A stretch of 64,000 bases of DNA. It comes from Massilia phyllostachyos (GTDB lineage: Bacteria; Pseudomonadota; Gammaproteobacteria; Burkholderiales; Burkholderiaceae_D). The translations under genes and the position numbers were made by a program. Shown here piece after piece: positions 18,405-26,217 of the stretch. Position 1 is the stretch's first letter; the number at the start of each line of letters is the position of its first letter. The stretch is taken from positions 1,364,001 to 1,428,000 of the forward strand of contig NZ_JAJNOC010000001.1 of NCBI RefSeq assembly GCF_021044825.1, written 5' to 3'. The notes under the pieces were generated by a model. The model saw only the letters and a list, made by a program, of their open reading frames with translations. It ran no database searches and was not told the DNA's origin.

Positions 18405-19060
18405 GTGGAAGCACGAGCGTGGCAGTGCGCGTGGCCGGCGAGACGGTCTTGCTGCTGCCCGAGAAAGCCCTGTACTGGCCGGCCGAGAAGATGCTGATCG
18501 TGGCCGACATCCACTTCGGCAAGGCGGCGGCCTTCCGCGCGCTCGGCGTGCCGGTGCCGCGCGGGACCACGACCGAAAACCTGGAAGGGCTCGACGCCCT
18601 GGTCGATGCCCATGGCGCACAGCACATCGTCTTCCTCGGCGACTTCCTGCATGCGCGCGCGGCCCATGCCAGCGCGACCCAGCAGGCCATGCTGGCCTGG
18701 CGCGAACGCCGGCGCGACCTGCGGTTGACGCTGGTGCGCGGCAACCACGACAAGCATGCGGGCGACCCGGCGGCGGCGCTCGGCATCGCGCTGGTGGACG
18801 AGCCGCACATGGTGGGACCGTTCGCCTTCTGCCACCATCCGGACCTCGACACGCCGGGCTATGCGCTGGCCGGCCACATCCACCCGGTCTACGTGCTGGC
18901 TACCCGCTTCGACGCGCTGCGCCTGCCGTGCTTCGTGGTGGGAAGCGAGCGCATGATCCTGCCATCCTTCGGCGCCTTCACCGGCGGCCATGCGCTCAAG
19001 CCCGAGCCGGGCGACAGCATCTATGTGACGTCAGGGGACGCTGTCCACTGCGTACGTTAG
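18401..19060 (+). CDS. pdeM: ligase-associated metallophosphoesterase/endonuclease PdeM
   Basis: 219-aa calcineurin-like metallophosphoesterase. Metal-binding motifs visible in order: DIHFGK, GDFLHAR, RGNHDKH, CHHPD and GHIHP. In this neighbourhood the family is the fourth standard member of the exonuclease-ligase-helicase set and is thought to nick or trim DNA. ATG 18401 overlaps the helicase stop (ATGA). It is the last gene of the operon; no clear terminator follows in the 97-bp gap. Confidence 0.9.
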   Translation: MSGSTSVAVRVAGETVLLLPEKALYWPAEKMLIVADIHFGKAAAFRALGVPVPRGTTTENLEGLDALVDAHGAQHIVFLGDFLHARAAHASATQQAMLAWRERRRDLRLTLVRGNHDKHAGDPAAALGIALVDEPHMVGPFAFCHHPDLDTPGYALAGHIHPVYVLATRFDALRLPCFVVGSERMILPSFGAFTGGHALKPEPGDSIYVTSGDAVHCVR

Positions 19061-19157
19061 CGTACTGACTCCATTTGTGCCGAGGCGTAAGTTTTGTAAT
19101 GACATAAAACCAACCGCCTTCGGCCCAGCGGCCGCCATCGCTCATGGAGGAAACGCC

Positions 19158-20213
19158 ATGTTGTTCCGCAAGTTTTTATTCGCCGTGTTCGCCGCCCTCG
19201 TGGCCTTCGGACCGGCCCACGCCTACCAGGGGCGCAACTACGCGCCGGTGATCAATGGTTTCAATGTGGAAGAAGTGCGCCGCCTGAGCCCGGGCGTCGA
19301 GCTGCATTTCGACATGTACGGCAGCCCGGGCGGCGTCGCCACCTTGCGCATCGATGGCGCAACCCGCAACCTGAACATGACGGAAGTCGAGCCCGGCCAG
19401 TATTCCGGCACCTACACCATCGGCACCCACGACCGCATCCGCCCGGAAAGCGGCGTGACCGCCAACCTGCGCCAGGGTAACCAGGTGGCGACGAGCCTGC
19501 TGCGCGAATCGCTGCTGGCCACCAACGCGCCGCGCTCGCAGCGTGGTCAACTGGCAACGCAGGCGCGGGTGGACCGCTTCGACGTGCAGGGCAGCCCCGA
19601 GCTCGGCCCGGGCAACGAGCTGCGCTTCATGGTCGCCGGCACGCCCGGCGCGCGGGTCGAGGTCGCGATCGCCGGCGCCCGCGGCGTGTTCTTCCTGCCG
19701 GAAGTGCGTCCGGGCGAGTACGAAGCGATCTATACCATCCGCAACGCCGACCGCATCGATCCGGGCAGCCGCGTGACCGCGACCCTGCGCGCCGACGGCC
19801 GCAGCGTGACCTCGGTGCTGAACCGTCCGCTGCAGTCCGGCGGCCGCGCCGACGCCCCGCGCCAGGCCCGCTATTGCACCAACTGCGCGGTGGTCGAAGG
19901 GGTCAACGTGATCGAAGTGTCGGGAAATGGCAACTACCTGGGCACGGCGGGTGGGGCCGTCGTGGGTGGTTTGCTGGGCAGCCAGGTTGGGAGCGGCAGT
20001 GGCCGGACCGCGGCGACCGTGGCCGGTGCGGTGGCGGGTGGCCTGGCTGGGCGCAATATCCAGCGCAATATGAACAAGGAACAGCGGTACGAAGTCGTGG
20101 TGCGGTATTCGACCAGTGGCGCCACCCAAACGCTCCAGTATGACAACGATCCCGGTTTCCGCCAGGGCGATCGCGTGCGTGTCAGCAACGGCGTTCTCAC
20201 CCGCGACCAGTAA
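19158..20213 (+). CDS. exported glycine-zipper (2TM) envelope protein
   Basis: 351 aa from ATG 19158, which has GGAGG seven bases upstream. Signal peptide MLFRKFLFAVFAALVAFGPAHA. Two related beta-rich segments follow (about 28-125 and 145-240), each with a PGVELHF / PGNELRF-like line, a PGQYSGTYTI / PGEYEAIYTI line and TANLR/TATLR, so an internal duplication. Then a CTNC pair and a glycine-zipper segment GTAGGAVVGGLLGSQVGSGS with GAVAGGLAGRN, as in 17-kDa antigen-like outer-membrane proteins. No specific function can be assigned. The composite repeat starts five bases after the stop. Confidence 0.8.
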   Translation: MLFRKFLFAVFAALVAFGPAHAYQGRNYAPVINGFNVEEVRRLSPGVELHFDMYGSPGGVATLRIDGATRNLNMTEVEPGQYSGTYTIGTHDRIRPESGVTANLRQGNQVATSLLRESLLATNAPRSQRGQLATQARVDRFDVQGSPELGPGNELRFMVAGTPGARVEVAIAGARGVFFLPEVRPGEYEAIYTIRNADRIDPGSRVTATLRADGRSVTSVLNRPLQSGGRADAPRQARYCTNCAVVEGVNVIEVSGNGNYLGTAGGAVVGGLLGSQVGSGSGRTAATVAGAVAGGLAGRNIQRNMNKEQRYEVVVRYSTSGATQTLQYDNDPGFRQGDRVRVSNGVLTRDQ

Positions 20214-20217
20214 ACAT

Positions 20218-20364
20218 CGTAGAGGGTGTGAAAAAACGGCTATGGCAAGGCGCCGAGTCGAAGACAGTACACTCGTACGGCGAGACGAGGCAACGCAGCC
20301 ATAGACGAATTTTTCACACACTCGTAGGGTGGGCGGTCCGCCGCCCACCCTACATATAGAAGAG
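20218..20364. repeat. composite intergenic repeat, copy 2 (short form, inverted)
   Basis: Reverse complement of 8116-8360 apart from a missing internal block. Palindromic part B at 20218-20323 has ends GAGGGTGTGAAAAAACGG and TTTTTCACACACTC; part A at 20324-20364 is reduced to GTAGGGTGGGCGGTCC-GCCGCCCACCCTAC followed by ATATAGAAGAG. By eye part B differs at only a handful of positions between the copies. Confidence 0.85.
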
Positions 20365-20394
20365 GCCGGCGTCTGCAAGGATCTCCGGCCTCTT
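20360..20394 (-). terminator. hairpin downstream of the Fnr-like gene
   Basis: AAGAGGCCGG (20360-20369) pairs perfectly with CCGGCCTCTT (20385-20394). It lies 20 bp past the stop of the minus-strand regulator gene and abuts the composite repeat; could act in both directions. Confidence 0.6.
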
Positions 20395-20413
20395 CATTTA
20401 AAAGGTGATGCTG

Positions 20414-21265
20414 TCAGGCGGTCGCCAACACCTGATCATCCCCCGGCTGCTCCGACTCCGCCTTCTGCTTCGCCGCACCCTTGGTGCGCGAACGTGACGG
20501 CGGCAGGCGGCGCAGGGTCTTGAGCGCTTCGGCATCCTTGATGCCGATGGTGCGCTGGTCGACCGTGATCAGCCCGATCTCGTTAAAGGCCGACAAGGTG
20601 CGGCTGACCGTTTCCAGGGTCAGGCCCAGGTAGCTGCCGATCTCGTGGCGCGTCATGCGCAGGTTGAACAGCTTGCTGGAATAGCCCATGGCGGCGAAGC
20701 GGTCGGCCAGCGAGACCAGGAAGCGGGCCACGCGCGCTTCGGCGGAGAGGGCGCCGAGCATGCCAATCATGGTCTGCTCGCGCACCAGTTCGCGGCTCAT
20801 GACGCCGTACATCATGTTCTCGAGCTCGGCATGCACGCGGCCCAGGGCGGTGAGCTTCTTGAACGGCAGCAGGATCAGGTCGCAGTCGGACAGGGCCACG
20901 GCTTCCGAGGCGTAGTGGCGGGTGTGGATGCCGTCCACGCCCAGCATGTCGCCCTTCATCGGGAAGCTCAGCACCTGTTCGTTGCCGAACTCGTCGATGA
21001 GCACGGTCTTGAGGAAGCCGGAGTTGACGATGTACAGGGTGTCGAAGGCCTGGCCGATGGTGTGGACGCGCTGGCCGGTCTTGAATTGCACGTGCTGGAA
21101 CAGCAGTTCTTCCGAAGTGACCGAGACGCTGGCGGGAATGCGCAGCAGGTCGCACACTTCCTTGAGGTTGGACCAGAGACGTCCCTGGCGCTGGCGGCCG
21201 GCTTCCATGGGCGAGTGCAGGGTCGGCTGGGTGACGTTGCGTTGTTCTGTTGGCTGGGACTGCAT
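20414..21265 (-). CDS. Crp/Fnr-family regulator, Fnr-like, incomplete Fe-S cysteines
   Basis: Transcription factor with N-terminal cyclic-nucleotide-binding-like fold and C-terminal HTH. The recognition helix region MTRHEIGSYLGLTLETVSRT keeps the Glu, Ser and Arg by which Fnr reads TTGAT half sites. Only two cysteines are seen, in EVCDLL and SDCDLI, aligning with the third and fourth cluster ligands of E. coli Fnr; the two N-terminal ones are absent, so oxygen sensing by a normal [4Fe-4S] cluster is doubtful. Start chosen at 21265 because GGAG lies six bases upstream; an ATG at 21289 is open but has no ribosome binding site. A tail of Lys/Arg/Glu-rich residues follows the HTH. An Fnr-type box sits upstream of the nearby usp gene. 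Confidence 0.88.
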   Translation of the reverse strand: MQSQPTEQRNVTQPTLHSPMEAGRQRQGRLWSNLKEVCDLLRIPASVSVTSEELLFQHVQFKTGQRVHTIGQAFDTLYIVNSGFLKTVLIDEFGNEQVLSFPMKGDMLGVDGIHTRHYASEAVALSDCDLILLPFKKLTALGRVHAELENMMYGVMSRELVREQTMIGMLGALSAEARVARFLVSLADRFAAMGYSSKLFNLRMTRHEIGSYLGLTLETVSRTLSAFNEIGLITVDQRTIGIKDAEALKTLRRLPPSRSRTKGAAKQKAESEQPGDDQVLATA

Positions 21266-21618
21266 GCTCATCTCCAGTGAAAGACTCATGGTTTAGGCGG
21301 CGACCACGGGGCAATGCTTGCTGCCGGCTCTGTGGAGGCGAACCCCGCTGTCGGCTTGCTCACGCTGGGACTTGGATCGCAAGCAAGTCGAAACGGTGAA
21401 TTCAGTATGCCAACACGAGTTCGGCACGAATATCAGCCATTGCTGAATATGTAGGTAGGACGGTTGCTAGGCTTGTAGGAATAATCTGACCGGCGGGCTT
21501 GGCGCCAGAGGGAGAGAAGGGAGACGGGGGAGTAATCCGCCGGGGGGAGCGGGCGGCAGAGGCAGGAAAACTGCTGTGGCGGGCCCGCACCAAGGGCCGG
21601 CCCGCCTGTCTAATACGG
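21266..21618. other. 353-bp intergenic region upstream of the Fnr-like gene
   Basis: Holds the promoter region of the Fnr-like gene and the terminator of the response-regulator gene. An imperfect dyad ATATCAGC-CATT-GCTGAATAT is at 21430-21450. No gene recognised. Confidence 0.5.
21578..21606 (-). terminator. hairpin downstream of the NarL-type regulator gene
   Basis: GGCGGGCC (21578-21585) and GGCCCGCC (21599-21606), 13 bases apart, 13 bp past the stop of the minus-strand gene; on that strand a TTTT run follows about nine bases later. Confidence 0.5.
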
Positions 21619-22263
21619 TTAAGCCTTCATCGGCGCCAGCAGGCGGTGCGCGACGGCATACTGCACCATTTCCGACAGCGAAGTCATGCCCATCTTCTGC
21701 ATGATGCGGGTCTTGTGGGTGCTGACGGTTTTCACCGACAAATGCAGGCCGTTCGCGATCTCTGTGATGGATTTGCCACTGACGAGTAGCGAAAAAACCT
21801 CAAACTCACGGTCGGACAGCTGTTTATGCAACAGTTGCTCGTTCGGCGCCATGATGTTCAGCGCCAGCTGTTCGGCCACTTCGGTACTGATATAAGGGCG
21901 CCCCGACGCCACCTTGCGGATCGCCCCCACCAGCTGGGTGCCCGCGCTCTCCTTGGTCAGGTAGCCCTGGGCGCCTGCCCGGATGGCGCGCACCGCGTAT
22001 TGTTCTTCCTCATGCATGGTGAGGATAAGGATGGCCAGCTTGGGCGCTTCGCTGCGCACCTGGCGGATCAGGTCGACGCCGCTGCGGCCCGGCATCGACA
22101 AGTCGAGCAACAGCAGGTCGAAGCCGCCCTGGCGCACCTGGGCCAATACCTCGAAGCCATTGGTCGCCTCGCCGGCGATCTCGATGTCCGGCGCGCCGTC
22201 GAGGATGCGCTTGAGGCCTTCGCGCATGATGGTGTGGTCGTCGGCTATGACAATGCGAATCAT
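21619..22263 (-). CDS. NarL/FixJ-family response regulator
   Basis: 214-aa DNA-binding response regulator. Receiver with acidic pocket ADDH near the N-terminus, phospho-acceptor Asp54 in LLLDLSMPG, and conserved TMHEEE and YLTKES; C-terminal LuxR-type HTH LSDREFEVFSLLVSGKSITE. The longest frame starts two codons earlier (ATG ATC ATG); the inner ATG 22263 is six bases from AAGG and gives the usual MIRIVIADDH start. No kinase gene is adjacent. It lies between the usp gene (82 bp upstream, same strand) and the Fnr-like gene, a neighbourhood typical of redox or nitrate response. Confidence 0.93.
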   Translation of the reverse strand: MIRIVIADDHTIMREGLKRILDGAPDIEIAGEATNGFEVLAQVRQGGFDLLLLDLSMPGRSGVDLIRQVRSEAPKLAILILTMHEEEQYAVRAIRAGAQGYLTKESAGTQLVGAIRKVASGRPYISTEVAEQLALNIMAPNEQLLHKQLSDREFEVFSLLVSGKSITEIANGLHLSVKTVSTHKTRIMQKMGMTSLSEMVQYAVAHRLLAPMKA

Positions 22264-22345
22264 GATCATCCTTCCATGAAAGCGGCGCTGACCCGATCAG
22301 GCTAGTATAGCCACGATCAGTCCTGTCTTGTACTTTTTATATCGC

Positions 22346-22813
22346 TCAGGCAGCGTCCGGCTCGCTGATCAGGCGGTGCACCAGCACCGGCCGGGTCGTG
22401 TGCGACAGCACCTTGTTGGTCACGCTGCCCAGCAGCAACTGGCCCCAGCCGCTGCGCCCATGCGAGCCCATGAAGATCAGGTCGCAGCCTTCCTGCTCGG
22501 CCACGTCGACGATCTTGAGGGCGGCGGTATCGGAAAACGCCGTCATGCACTGGTGCCGGAGGCCGGCGGCGCCGCAGGAGCGCATGATCTTGCCCATGTA
22601 TTCCTCGCCCAGGCGGCGCATCTGCGCGATGTATTCTTCTTCGCTGGGATAGGAGGGGGGAATGATTTCCACGTACACGGGATACTGGTAATCGGGGGCG
22701 ACAAACAGGGCGAGCACCTCGGCGCCCATCTGTTGCGCGAATTTGACGCCGGCGCAAGCCGTATGCTGCGATACGGCCGAGCCGTCGGTGGTGATCAGGA
22801 TTTTGCGGTACAT
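22346..22813 (-). CDS. universal stress protein, UspA family
   Basis: 155-aa Usp domain protein. Starts MYRKILITTDGS at 22813 behind a strong AGGAGG; eight extra codons upstream are open but would bury that site. The C-terminal GSHGRSGWGQLLLGSVT is the G-x2-G-x9-G(S/T) nucleotide-binding motif of ATP-binding Usp proteins. An Fnr-type box about 80 bp upstream suggests induction under low oxygen by an Fnr-family protein, probably the one encoded two genes downstream. Confidence 0.92.
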   Translation of the reverse strand: MYRKILITTDGSAVSQHTACAGVKFAQQMGAEVLALFVAPDYQYPVYVEIIPPSYPSEEEYIAQMRRLGEEYMGKIMRSCGAAGLRHQCMTAFSDTAALKIVDVAEQEGCDLIFMGSHGRSGWGQLLLGSVTNKVLSHTTRPVLVHRLISEPDAA

Positions 22814-23203
22814 GATGATGACTCCTCCTATGGCCACGTCATTCTGAAGCGTACTGGACGCGGCGGCGATTGCGAGAACGCAAGCAGTTGAGTTCGATCA
22901 AACGTCAGCCCGCAGCGTCGAGGTCCCGTGAACGCCGCTGCAGCAGCCGATGCGTAACGAAAAACAACACCTCCCTTGTGTAAATATTCAGGAACAGCAC
23001 GTTTTCATTGTCGCGGAATTAAGTTTTCTTGTCCATTTTGTTGCGTCTCTGTCTCCGAGATTTACCTACGGCAACCACGCTGATACACTCGCGTGCAGAC
23101 TCTTACCATCTTTTAACGCGTTCGAACGATGCGGATGGGACGCAGGACCGACCGAATTGCACACGCTGATTGCGAACTTATACATCATGGAGAAGCAGGG
23201 ATT
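22814..23203. other. 390-bp divergent intergenic region, usp / cheZ
   Basis: Carries the usp ribosome binding site, an Fnr-type box (22888-22901) and, toward cheZ, AT-rich sequence around 22985-23110 with several weak promoter-like hexamers. No gene recognised. Confidence 0.5.
22888..22901. promoter_or_regulatory. Fnr/Anr-type binding site upstream of usp
   Basis: TTGAG-TTCG-ATCAA: nine of ten consensus positions of TTGAT-N4-ATCAA. Centre about 81 bp before the usp start codon, compatible with an activator at -41.5 and a leader of about 40 nt. Confidence 0.6.
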
Positions 23204-24058
23204 ATGACCGACGCCGCTGACGATTTCGACGCACTATTCGAGGAAGTGGCGGCGCAGCGCGCCAGTGCCCCCGCCGCCCCGGCGCCCGCGCCGGCCCCGG
23301 AGCCGGCCGCCGCTGCCGCCGATGAAGACGACCTCGAGTCGCTGTTCGACCAGGTGTCGGCCTCCGCCGCACCGGTGGTGGCGGCAGCTCCCGCCGTGGC
23401 CGCGGTCGCACCCGCCGCCGCAGCGCCCGCCGCCGCCGGCGACGGCGAACACGGCATGTTCGAACGCCTCGGCGGCATCGTCCGCCTGCTGCACGATTCG
23501 CTGCGCGAACTCGGCTACGACAAGGCGCTGACCGAAGCTTCCTCGGCCATCGTCGACGCCCAGGACCGCCTGGAATACGTCGCCACCCTGACCGAACAGG
23601 CCGCCAACAAGGTGCTGAACACCCTGGACGAGGGCATGCCGGCCCAGGACCTGCTGTCGAAGCAGGCCAAGGACATGGAAACCCGCTGGAGCGACCTGTT
23701 CTCGGGCAAGCTGAGCCTGGACGAATTCAAGGCCCTGGCCGGCGATTCGCGCCAGTTCGCGGCCGCCGTCAACGTCGCCACCGAAGCCGAGAAGGCGCGC
23801 CTGCTCGAGATCATGATGGCGCAGGACTTCCAGGACATCACCGGCCAGCTGATCAAGAAGGTGGTCAAGATCACCCAGACGGTCGAATCCGAACTGGCCC
23901 AGCTGCTGCGCGACAACGCGCCGGCCGAGCTGAAGGAAAAACTGGCCAAGAAGGACGCGCCGCCCGCCGCCGCGCCGCTGATGCAGGGCCCGTCGGTGCC
24001 GGAAGCGGCACTGGACCAAACCAACGTTGACGATCTTCTGGCCGATCTGGGGTTCTAA
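23204..24058 (+). CDS. cheZ: chemotaxis protein phosphatase CheZ
   Basis: 284 aa from ATG 23204; dephosphorylates CheY-P. Residues about 20-80 are an Ala/Pro-rich extension with acidic patches (EDDLESLFDQ resembles the C-terminal CheY-binding tail). The helical core has the catalytic segment AQDFQDITGQ, with Asp211 and Gln215 matching the E. coli active Asp and Gln. The C-terminal DDLLADLGF is the CheY-P-binding helix. The stop overlaps the cheA start by one base. The near-duplicate acidic motif at both ends is unusual. Confidence 0.93.
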   Translation: MTDAADDFDALFEEVAAQRASAPAAPAPAPAPEPAAAAADEDDLESLFDQVSASAAPVVAAAPAVAAVAPAAAAPAAAGDGEHGMFERLGGIVRLLHDSLRELGYDKALTEASSAIVDAQDRLEYVATLTEQAANKVLNTLDEGMPAQDLLSKQAKDMETRWSDLFSGKLSLDEFKALAGDSRQFAAAVNVATEAEKARLLEIMMAQDFQDITGQLIKKVVKITQTVESELAQLLRDNAPAELKEKLAKKDAPPAAAPLMQGPSVPEAALDQTNVDDLLADLGF

Positions 24059-25962
24059 TGGACGATATGCTCAAGGACTTCGTCGTCGAGGCGATGGACC
24101 TTGCGGTGAATGTTGAAGAACATTTGCTGCGCCTCGAACGCGATCCGGACAACAAGGAAACGCTCAATGCGGTGTTCCGGTCCTTCCACACGATCAAGGG
24201 TGGCGCCGGCTTCATGGGCCTGCCCGCGCTGGTCGCGGCCTGCCACCTGACCGAGAACCTGTTCGACGCCCTGCGCACCGGCCAGGCGCCGGTCACGCCG
24301 CTGGCGATCGAGGCGGCGCTGGAAGCTTCGGGCTTCGTGGCCGACCAATTGAATGACCTGAACAACGGCACCCCGCCGGAAGGCCTGGCGCAGATGCCGG
24401 CCGCCCTCGAGCGCATCCTGACCGACGCGATCGAAGGCAAGGGCGCGCCGAGCGCACCGGCAGCGGCGGCCGCTGCACCGGCGCCCGTCGCCGCCGCCCC
24501 GGTTGCGGTCGTGGCGCCCGTCGCCGCGGCTCCCGCTGCGAGCGAGGATGGCCTGGACTGGGTCGGCATGTACAACGCCGTGGTGCCGGAAGGCTCCGCC
24601 ATCGCCGCCGCGCCGGTCGTGCTGGCGGCGGTCGCCGCACCGGCTGGCGCGCCAGCTGCCGCACCAGTTGCTGCAGCGCCGGCCGAAGCCGCGCCGGCCG
24701 CGAAGCCGAATGGCTGGGACGGTGTCGAACGCCGCGGCAACGACAAGGTCGCCGACGCCCGCGCCGCCGCCGCGCCGGCCAAGGACGAAAGCATCCGTAT
24801 CGATGCGGTCAAGCTGGACGCGCTGCTGGAAGTGGCCGGCGAATCGGTGCAGGCCGCCAACCAGGCCGCCGTGCTGCTCGAGCGCCTGCAGCAGTTCAAG
24901 TTCGAAGGTCCCGCCGCCGCCCTGATGGCGACGCTGACCGAGACCCTGGAACGCGCCTCGCGCTACTCGGCCGAACTGCAGCGCGCCACGCTGGCGACCC
25001 GCATGCAGCCGGTCGGCCGCCTGTTCCAGAAGTTCCCGCGCCTGGTGCGCGAGCTGGCCAAGGACCTCGGCAAGGACGTCGAGCTGACCATCGAAGGCGC
25101 CGAGACCGAAGTCGACCGCGTCGTGGTGGACAGCCTGTACGACCCGCTGGTGCACATGCTGAGGAACGCATTGGACCACGGCGTCGAGTCGCCGGAAGAA
25201 CGCGTCGCCGCCGGCAAGCCGGCCAAGGCCTTCATCCTGCTGAAAGCCTGGCAGGAAGCGAACAGCGTCATGATCGTGCTGCAGGACGACGGCAAGGGCA
25301 TGGACCCGATCAAGCTGCGCAAGAAGGCGATCGACAAGGGCCTGATCGGCGAGAACGGCGCCCCCAACGACGACGACGCCTACCAGCTGGTGTTCCTGCC
25401 GGGCTTCTCGACCAAGGAAGTGGCGTCGTCGGTCTCGGGCCGCGGCGTCGGCATGGACGTGGTCAAGACCGCGGTCGAGAAGAACCGCGGCGCGATCCGC
25501 ATCGACTCCTCGCTCGGCCACGGCACCAAGTTCGCGATCCGCCTGCCGATCGAGCTGTCGATCGTGCCGACCATGCTGGTCTCGACCTCGGGCGCCCAGC
25601 TGGCGCTGCCGATGGCCGTGGTCGAGCGCGTGGTCGAGCTGCCGGAAGAGTTCCAGTGCGTGGGCGGCGCCCCGGTGCTGAAGGACCAGGGACGCCCGCT
25701 GCCGGTGCGCTCGCTGGCCCTGGCGCTGGGCTACGAAGCCTGCTCAGAGCGCGTCGGCATCGTCGTCAACGCGCCGCAGCCCTACATCCTGGCGGTGGCG
25801 GCAGTCGACGGCACCGCCGACCTGGTGATCAAGCCGATGACGGCGCTGTCGGTGGAAGGCATCACCGGCACCGCGCGTTCGGCCGAGGGCGAGCTGGTGC
25901 TGGTGGTCGGCCTGTCCTTCCTGATGGATGGCTGCCGCTCGAACGTGCGTCTCGCCGCGTGA
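24058..25962 (+). CDS. cheA: chemotaxis histidine kinase CheA, P2-less
   Basis: 634-aa soluble chemotaxis kinase. Hpt (P1) domain with His44 in RSFHTIKGGAGF; then about residues 125-245 a long Ala/Pro-rich linker with no recognisable CheY-binding P2 domain; dimerisation P3 about 246-305; HATPase P4 with MLRNALDHGVESPEER, DDGKGMD and GRGVGMDVV; CheW-like P5 about 490-634. Paired with cheZ but no cheY, cheW or receptor gene is within the window, so partners must be elsewhere. A strong terminator follows. Confidence 0.95.
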   Translation: MDDMLKDFVVEAMDLAVNVEEHLLRLERDPDNKETLNAVFRSFHTIKGGAGFMGLPALVAACHLTENLFDALRTGQAPVTPLAIEAALEASGFVADQLNDLNNGTPPEGLAQMPAALERILTDAIEGKGAPSAPAAAAAAPAPVAAAPVAVVAPVAAAPAASEDGLDWVGMYNAVVPEGSAIAAAPVVLAAVAAPAGAPAAAPVAAAPAEAAPAAKPNGWDGVERRGNDKVADARAAAAPAKDESIRIDAVKLDALLEVAGESVQAANQAAVLLERLQQFKFEGPAAALMATLTETLERASRYSAELQRATLATRMQPVGRLFQKFPRLVRELAKDLGKDVELTIEGAETEVDRVVVDSLYDPLVHMLRNALDHGVESPEERVAAGKPAKAFILLKAWQEANSVMIVLQDDGKGMDPIKLRKKAIDKGLIGENGAPNDDDAYQLVFLPGFSTKEVASSVSGRGVGMDVVKTAVEKNRGAIRIDSSLGHGTKFAIRLPIELSIVPTMLVSTSGAQLALPMAVVERVVELPEEFQCVGGAPVLKDQGRPLPVRSLALALGYEACSERVGIVVNAPQPYILAVAAVDGTADLVIKPMTALSVEGITGTARSAEGELVLVVGLSFLMDGCRSNVRLAA

Positions 25963-26031
25963 GCGTGTGAATAGCGCGTGACGCGCTGCGGCATGCGAAT
26001 GCCGCGCCATCGTGTCATAAAAACGCAAACA

Positions 26032-26063
26032 AAAGCCTGAGCTTTCCCGCTCAGGCTTTTTTT
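26032..26063 (+). terminator. rho-independent terminator after cheA
   Basis: AAAGCCTGAG ... CTCAGGCTTT stem with a seven-to-nine base loop and a T7 tail: textbook intrinsic terminator. Confidence 0.9.
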
Positions 26064-26102
26064 ATTTGCATATATAGTTGCATATGCAAATAATATTTGC
26101 AT
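26064..26102. promoter_or_regulatory. AT-rich cluster of TTGCAT repeats before leuC
   Basis: ATTTGCATA, GTTGCATATGCAAA and ATTTGCATG follow one another: four TTGCAT half sites, two forming the palindrome TTGCATATGCAA. Strongly AT-rich against its surroundings; possible operator or promoter for the leu genes 115 bp on. Confidence 0.45.
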
Positions 26103-26217
26103 GAATTTAGCGTCCTTGGCAGAAAAATGCGTCTCCCCCTCTTGGTGCGGCAGTGCACAATTATGGCATAATCAAAAACCGTCCTCGCATGAGCAGGGCG
26201 CGTTCACTGGATAGACC

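Noticed and set aside
26103..26217. Leucine leader peptide/attenuator before leuC
   Set aside because: No short frame with clustered Leu codons and no terminator-antiterminator pair was seen.
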